Shown here piece by piece: positions 22,567 to 25,875 of a DNA stretch of 25,875 nucleotides. The first letter of the stretch is position 1. Every line of letters begins with the position of its first letter. This stretch comes from DAOUAE01 sp034433795 (GTDB lineage: Bacteria; Chloroflexota; UBA6077; FW602-bin22; DAOUAE01), in NCBI GenBank assembly GCA_034433795.1, contig DAOUAE010000066.1:1-25875 (forward strand), given 5' to 3'. The translations under genes and the position numbers were made by a program. Under the pieces are notes generated by a model, which saw nothing but the letters and a program-made list of their open reading frames with translations, was not told where the DNA came from and did no database searches.

Positions 22567-24380
22567 GAGGGTGGGTGTTTCACCGGGTGATCGGTCGGTC
22601 CCGCTGGTCTGGCCACGGGCGCCGGCTGCTCCAGCCGCTGCTGCTGGTCGGGGTCTACACCGGGCTGGCGCTGGGGCTGACCGACCCTCTCTGGCGTCAC
22701 TTCGACCGGGCGCTGCCCGGCTGCTGCGACGCCACCCAGCAGGCCTGGGCCTACTGGTGGACCCGTTATGCCTTGCTGGAGCTCGGACGCTGGCCCTTTC
22801 AGACCAGCTATCTTTTTCATCCGCTGCACCTGGGGCCCGGTGCGCTCCTGACCCTGGTCTCCTACCAGACGCTTCTCAGCCTGCCGTTGCAGGGGCTTTT
22901 CGGCCTGACGGTGGCCATCAACAGCCTGATTCTGCTCTCGCTGGTGGCGGCGGCCCTGGCCGCCTATCTGCTTATCCGGGCTGAGACCGGTCACCCGGTG
23001 GCCGCCTTCGTTGGGAGTCTGATGTTCGCCTTCGCCCCACCGGTCTTCGCCCGGCTGGCCTATGGCCACTACGCGACCGTCGCGGTCTGGCCGATGCCGC
23101 TGGCCCTCTGGCTCTGGCGGGCGGCTCTGCGGCGGCCCACCGTTCGGACCGCCCTGGGGGCCGGAGCGCTCCTCGGCCTGCAGGCCGGGATCAGCCCCTA
23201 TCAGGGGGGATATCTGCTCCTGGCGATGGGGGTGCTGGGGCTGGCGCCGGTCTGGACGGCGCCCTCACCCTGGGCGGGCGTGAGGCTGTTCGGCCGGCAG
23301 GGGCTGTGGGCTGGACTGGCCGCTCTCGTGGTCCTCGCGCCGCTGCTCGGGGGCCTCTGGTCGGACTACCGGGCGGGTAACCTGCCGCCGGTACCCCTTT
23401 CTCACGCGGTCAGTTTTGCGCCCGACCTTTTGGCCTACGGGGTGCCGAGCCCGCTCCATCCTCATCTCGGGCGGCTGTTCGCCGATCTCCACCGGCAGAT
23501 CGGCACCGCCGATCTGGTGCGGGTGGTCTTTCCGGGGTACCTGGCGCTGGGCCTGGGGCTGGCGGGTGTGATCGCCGGGGGCCGGCCGGAGCGGTGGCCC
23601 TGGGTTTGGGGGCTGGGGGTGCTCTTCCTGGTCTCGTTGGGGCCGCTGCTGCGCGTCGGCGGCCAGACGGCGTTTTCGCTCAGTGATGTGCAGTTTACGA
23701 TCCCCCTGCCGTTTCTCCTGCTCAGCCAGGTGCCCCTGCTCGGCCAGGGGCGGGTTACGGCCAACGCCTGCTTTGCCGTCTCGCTCTGCCTGGCGGTCCT
23801 GAGCGGCTTTGCTCTCCGTCGTCTTTTCGACCGGGTGGGGCGACCGCTGCTGGTCGGGGCGCTCGGCGGGCTTCTGGCGTTGGGGGTGGTCTACGAGGGG
23901 CTGGCCCGGCCGCTCGGGCTGACCGGGCTCACGGTGCCGGCCTTCTACGCGCAGCTGGCCCGGGAGCCGGGGGAGTTCGCCCTGCTGGAGGTGCCGCTCG
24001 GCTGGCGTGACGGGCGGCAGGGATATGGCGAAGTGCGGGGCGAGGTTCTATACTATGCCACGGTGCACCACAAGCCGTTGGTCAACGGCTACGTCGCCCG
24101 CGCACCGGACTGGGCTTTTGCTTTCTTTCGTTCGCAGGCGGCACTGGCCTTTCTGGTTGACCCGCGTCGGCCGCCGGCGGGGGCGGCCGGCGACCGGGAC
24201 CAGGTCCGGGAGACGTTGCGGGCTCTGGGAGTCCGCTATGTGGTGGTCCAGGACCATCCGGAGCGCGCGGCGGTTGAAGCCTATCTGGAGCGGGTGGTGG
24301 GGCTGAGGCCGGTCTACCGTGATGGTCAGATGACCGCCTACCGTGTGGCCGACGGCCGGGCGCGCCCGAACGGCGAGTAG
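22563..24380 (+). CDS. Polytopic membrane protein, GT-C-like, function unknown
   Basis: This 605-aa protein has its ATG within the preceding stop (ATGA overlap). It has many predicted helices from about residue 25 to 455 and a soluble C-terminal part. Near the N-terminus an outside loop reads DATQQAWAYWW...FQTSYLFHPLHLGPG, a layout (acidic residue, Trp cluster, then FHP) seen in unassigned GT-C-like membrane proteins. I cannot name a family. The last ~45 residues (LGVRYVVVQDHPER...RPVYRDGQMTAYRV) resemble the endings of the two DUF2298 proteins in this operon (YLIVGELER...YDQDGVKIYRV and YVYVGPTER...YQNGPVTIYQV), so the proteins share a C-terminal module. A role in the same envelope glycan process is inferred from this and from the gene order. 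Confidence 0.65.
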   Translation: MRGWVFHRVIGRSRWSGHGRRLLQPLLLVGVYTGLALGLTDPLWRHFDRALPGCCDATQQAWAYWWTRYALLELGRWPFQTSYLFHPLHLGPGALLTLVSYQTLLSLPLQGLFGLTVAINSLILLSLVAAALAAYLLIRAETGHPVAAFVGSLMFAFAPPVFARLAYGHYATVAVWPMPLALWLWRAALRRPTVRTALGAGALLGLQAGISPYQGGYLLLAMGVLGLAPVWTAPSPWAGVRLFGRQGLWAGLAALVVLAPLLGGLWSDYRAGNLPPVPLSHAVSFAPDLLAYGVPSPLHPHLGRLFADLHRQIGTADLVRVVFPGYLALGLGLAGVIAGGRPERWPWVWGLGVLFLVSLGPLLRVGGQTAFSLSDVQFTIPLPFLLLSQVPLLGQGRVTANACFAVSLCLAVLSGFALRRLFDRVGRPLLVGALGGLLALGVVYEGLARPLGLTGLTVPAFYAQLAREPGEFALLEVPLGWRDGRQGYGEVRGEVLYYATVHHKPLVNGYVARAPDWAFAFFRSQAALAFLVDPRRPPAGAAGDRDQVRETLRALGVRYVVVQDHPERAAVEAYLERVVGLRPVYRDGQMTAYRVADGRARPNGE

Positions 24381-24390
24381 GGCAGGGGCG

Positions 24391-25575
24391 ATGCGGAGGA
24401 TTGCGCTGCGCGAGGTGGCGCCAGGGGCGGTCCTGGCGATGCCGGTCTACAACGAACGCGGAGACGTGCTGCTGGCGGCGGGGGTGACCCTGACTCCCCG
24501 GTATCTCGCCCTCCTGGAGCAGCGGGGCATTCGCTACGTGCTGGTGAACGACGAAGAGACCGCCGATATCGTGATTCCGGAGTACCTCTCGGCGGCGGTG
24601 CGCCAGCGGGCGCTGCAGACGCTGGCGACCCTGTACGACCGGGTGGCGACCGTGACGATGGCCCGGCTTGACCGGACGCCGAATCCGACCAGGCTGTTGA
24701 CCGACGCCGGGCGGCGGTCGACGCTCAGCGCCGCTCTGCAGGCGGCCCGGATCGCCGATCTGGTGGAGATTATACTCGACGATGCGCTCGGGGCCGATAC
24801 CCTGGGAGCGATGGTGGCGATCAAGGGGCACGATGAGTACACCTTCGCCCACTCGGTCGAGATGACCGCGCTGGCCGTCCTTCTGGGGCGGCGGGTCGGG
24901 CTGTCGATGGCGGACCTGCGGGTGCTGGCGCGCGGCTGTCTGCTGCACGACATCGGCAAAATCTACATCGCGCCGGCGATCCTGAAAAAGCCGGGGGCGT
25001 TGACCGACGAGGAATGGGCCCAGGTCCGTCAGCACCCGACCTGGGGCTACGAACTCCTGCGGGCGGCCCAGCCCAACGATGTGGTGGTCAACCACGTGGC
25101 CTGGCAGCACCACGAGCGTCAGGACGGGACCGGCTATCCCCGGGGGCTGCGGGGGGCGAACCGCTTCGAGCGCCCCGAGATCGGGCGGATCGGCTATATT
25201 CACCCGTTTGCCGAGATCGCGGCGGTCGCCGACGTCTACGACGCGCTGGCGGTCGACCGGCCGTATCGGCCGGCGATGGCGCCCGAGGCGGTGGTGGCGA
25301 CGCTCCGGCGTCTGGCCGGGTCGCACCTGAACCAGGAGCTGGTGGAGGTGTTCCTGACGATCGTGCCGGAATTTCCGATCGGGACGCCGGTCCGGGTGGT
25401 CGAGGGACCGCTGGCGGGGTACAGCGGGGTGGTGGCCCGGCTGGCGCCGACGCCGCCGCACCAGCCGGTGGTGCGGCTCCTGCGGAACGCGCAGGGCCGG
25501 CGGATCGTGCCACTGGAGATCGACCTGGCCCAGGAGACGGGCGTGCGGATCGCCACCGACGAGAGCCGTTTGTAG
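24391..25575 (+). CDS. HD-GYP domain cyclic-di-GMP phosphodiesterase
   Basis: This is a 394-aa soluble protein. I start it at the ATG at 24391, 10 nt after the preceding stop and behind CAGGGGCG; the frame is open further upstream but would overlap the preceding gene. The N-terminal ~60 residues (LREVAPGAVLAMPVYNERGDVLLAAGVTLT...GIRYVLV) are the short domain that often precedes HD-GYP. The HD-GYP domain carries its metal and signature residues: H154, H186-D187 in LLHDIGK, H240-H241-E242, G248-Y249-P250, and VADVYDALAVDRPYR. It should therefore be active in breaking cyclic-di-GMP to pGpG/GMP. The last ~70 residues (FPIGTPVRVVEGPLAGYSGVV) look like a small KOW-like beta domain. No receiver or sensor domain is seen, so input would come from a partner or from co-expression with the glycosyltransferase operon. 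Confidence 0.9.
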   Translation: MRRIALREVAPGAVLAMPVYNERGDVLLAAGVTLTPRYLALLEQRGIRYVLVNDEETADIVIPEYLSAAVRQRALQTLATLYDRVATVTMARLDRTPNPTRLLTDAGRRSTLSAALQAARIADLVEIILDDALGADTLGAMVAIKGHDEYTFAHSVEMTALAVLLGRRVGLSMADLRVLARGCLLHDIGKIYIAPAILKKPGALTDEEWAQVRQHPTWGYELLRAAQPNDVVVNHVAWQHHERQDGTGYPRGLRGANRFERPEIGRIGYIHPFAEIAAVADVYDALAVDRPYRPAMAPEAVVATLRRLAGSHLNQELVEVFLTIVPEFPIGTPVRVVEGPLAGYSGVVARLAPTPPHQPVVRLLRNAQGRRIVPLEIDLAQETGVRIATDESRL

Positions 25576-25588
25576 GTGGGTGGGGGGC

Positions 25589-25618
25589 TTGCGCGTGGGC
25601 GGGGGCTTTTGCTATGAT
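25589..25618 (+). promoter_or_regulatory. Upstream rRNA promoter P1 (extended -10)
   Basis: TTGCGC, an 18-nt spacer ending in TGC, and TATGAT (25613-25618) form a promoter just after the HD-GYP gene. Together with the promoter about 108 nt further on, it would make a tandem rRNA promoter pair, a common arrangement. Confidence 0.45.
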
Positions 25619-25628
25619 TAGCACCGGT

Positions 25629-25676
25629 GCGGCGGCGCGAGACCGCCGCGCGGTCTGTGCGAGCCGGTGCGGCTCG
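25629..25676 (+). promoter_or_regulatory. Two G/C-rich hairpins between the HD-GYP gene and the rRNA promoter
   Basis: GCGGCGG/CCGCCGC (25629-25649) makes a 7-bp stem with a 7-nt loop, and CGAGCC/GGCTCG (25660-25676) a 6-bp stem with a 5-nt loop. Neither is followed by T residues. They may end transcripts of the preceding operon or structure the P1 leader. Confidence 0.35.
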
Positions 25677-25696
25677 GCAGATCACGACTGGAGCCC

Positions 25697-25726
25697 TTGA
25701 CAAGGGGCGGCGTGGTCTGCTACACT
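25697..25726 (+). promoter_or_regulatory. Main rRNA promoter P2
   Basis: A perfect TTGACA (25697-25702), an 18-nt spacer ending in TGC, and TACACT (25721-25726) lie about 90 nt before the 16S rRNA gene. The extended -10 string is the same as at the histone-fold gene. Transcription should start near 25733. Confidence 0.8.
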
Positions 25727-25754
25727 TGAGGCTGTCGCCCCCGGGAAGGGGAAA

Positions 25755-25767
25755 GCACCTTGACAAC
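25755..25767 (+). promoter_or_regulatory. boxA-like antitermination element of the rRNA leader
   Basis: GCACCTTGACAAC agrees at 9 of 12 compared positions with the Escherichia coli boxA core GCTCTTTAACAA and sits in the rRNA leader, where boxA recruits NusB/NusE. A small hairpin GCGGT/ACCGC (25795-25808) follows. The TTGACA within it is not backed by a -10. Confidence 0.6.
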
Positions 25768-25816
25768 AGAAGAGTGGGCGCGAGACGTGCGGGAGCGGTT
25801 GTGACCGCAGTGGCGA

Positions 25817-25875
25817 TGGATGGAGAGTTTGATCCTGGCTCAGGACGAACGCTGGCGGCGTGCCTAACACATGCA
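25817..25875 (+). rRNA. rrs: 16S ribosomal RNA, 5' end only
   Basis: The conserved start GAGTTTGATCCTGGCTCAG begins at 25825, and GAACGCTGGCGGCGTGCC and TAACACATGCA follow to the window edge. By alignment with Escherichia coli numbering (GAGTTT at position 9) the mature 5' end should be near 25817. Only about the first 59 nt are present. The base composition of this short part does not place the organism. Confidence 0.97.

Noticed and set aside
25760..25788. TTGACA at 25760-25765 as a third rRNA promoter
   Set aside because: No -10 hexamer lies 16-18 nt downstream; the string is better explained as part of a boxA element.

Overview
The window looks like chromosomal DNA of a thermophilic member of the Chloroflexota. 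Support: very high GC (about 70% by eye); a lipoprotein with a long Thr/Pro/Ala linker; a secreted protein with a 'YLPLV' segment straight after its signal peptide; two DUF2298 ('Chlor_Arch_YYY') proteins next to TIGR03663-type proteins, a pairing known mainly from Chloroflexi and Archaea; and a DUF1931 histone-fold protein like those of Thermus and Aquifex. Family calls come from motifs recognised by eye; no search was run.

Layout. (1) 1-3786, minus strand: a CUT1-type carbohydrate ABC importer operon. It runs from a lipoprotein solute-binding protein through two permeases to the 5' part of a secreted, glycoside-hydrolase-like protein cut by the window edge. No ATPase gene is visible. A strong hairpin separates the binding-protein gene from the permease genes. 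(2) 3787-3995: divergent promoter region. (3) 3996-4451, plus strand: a DUF1931 double-histone-fold protein with its own promoter, ended by a perfect 9-bp hairpin. (4) 4546-24380, plus strand: seven very large polytopic membrane proteins in one tightly packed operon. They are a GT39-like/DUF2298 fusion (1569 aa), a stand-alone DUF2298 protein (809 aa), a TIGR03663-like protein that lacks the family's signature residues (606 aa), a complete TIGR03663 protein with a C-terminal six-repeat NHL propeller (982 aa), a GT39-like protein (782 aa), a GT39-like protein with two PA14-like domains and a second NHL propeller (about 1240 aa), and a GT-C-like membrane protein (605 aa). (5) 24391-25575: an HD-GYP cyclic-di-GMP phosphodiesterase only 10 nt behind the cluster. 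(6) 25576-25875: rRNA promoter region (two promoters, boxA) and the first ~59 nt of a 16S rRNA gene.

How the genes may work together (inference). All seven cluster proteins have the architecture of GT-C enzymes, which use polyprenyl-phosphate-linked sugars on the outer face of the membrane, and several carry large extracytoplasmic modules (PA14, NHL propellers, a shared C-terminal domain). No nucleotide-sugar enzyme, cytosolic GT-A/GT-B transferase or flippase is encoded here. The cluster therefore looks like the extracytoplasmic half of an envelope glycan or protein-glycosylation system of unknown chemistry. Its last gene could tie it to cyclic-di-GMP signalling. This cluster is the best candidate for an undescribed system in the window.
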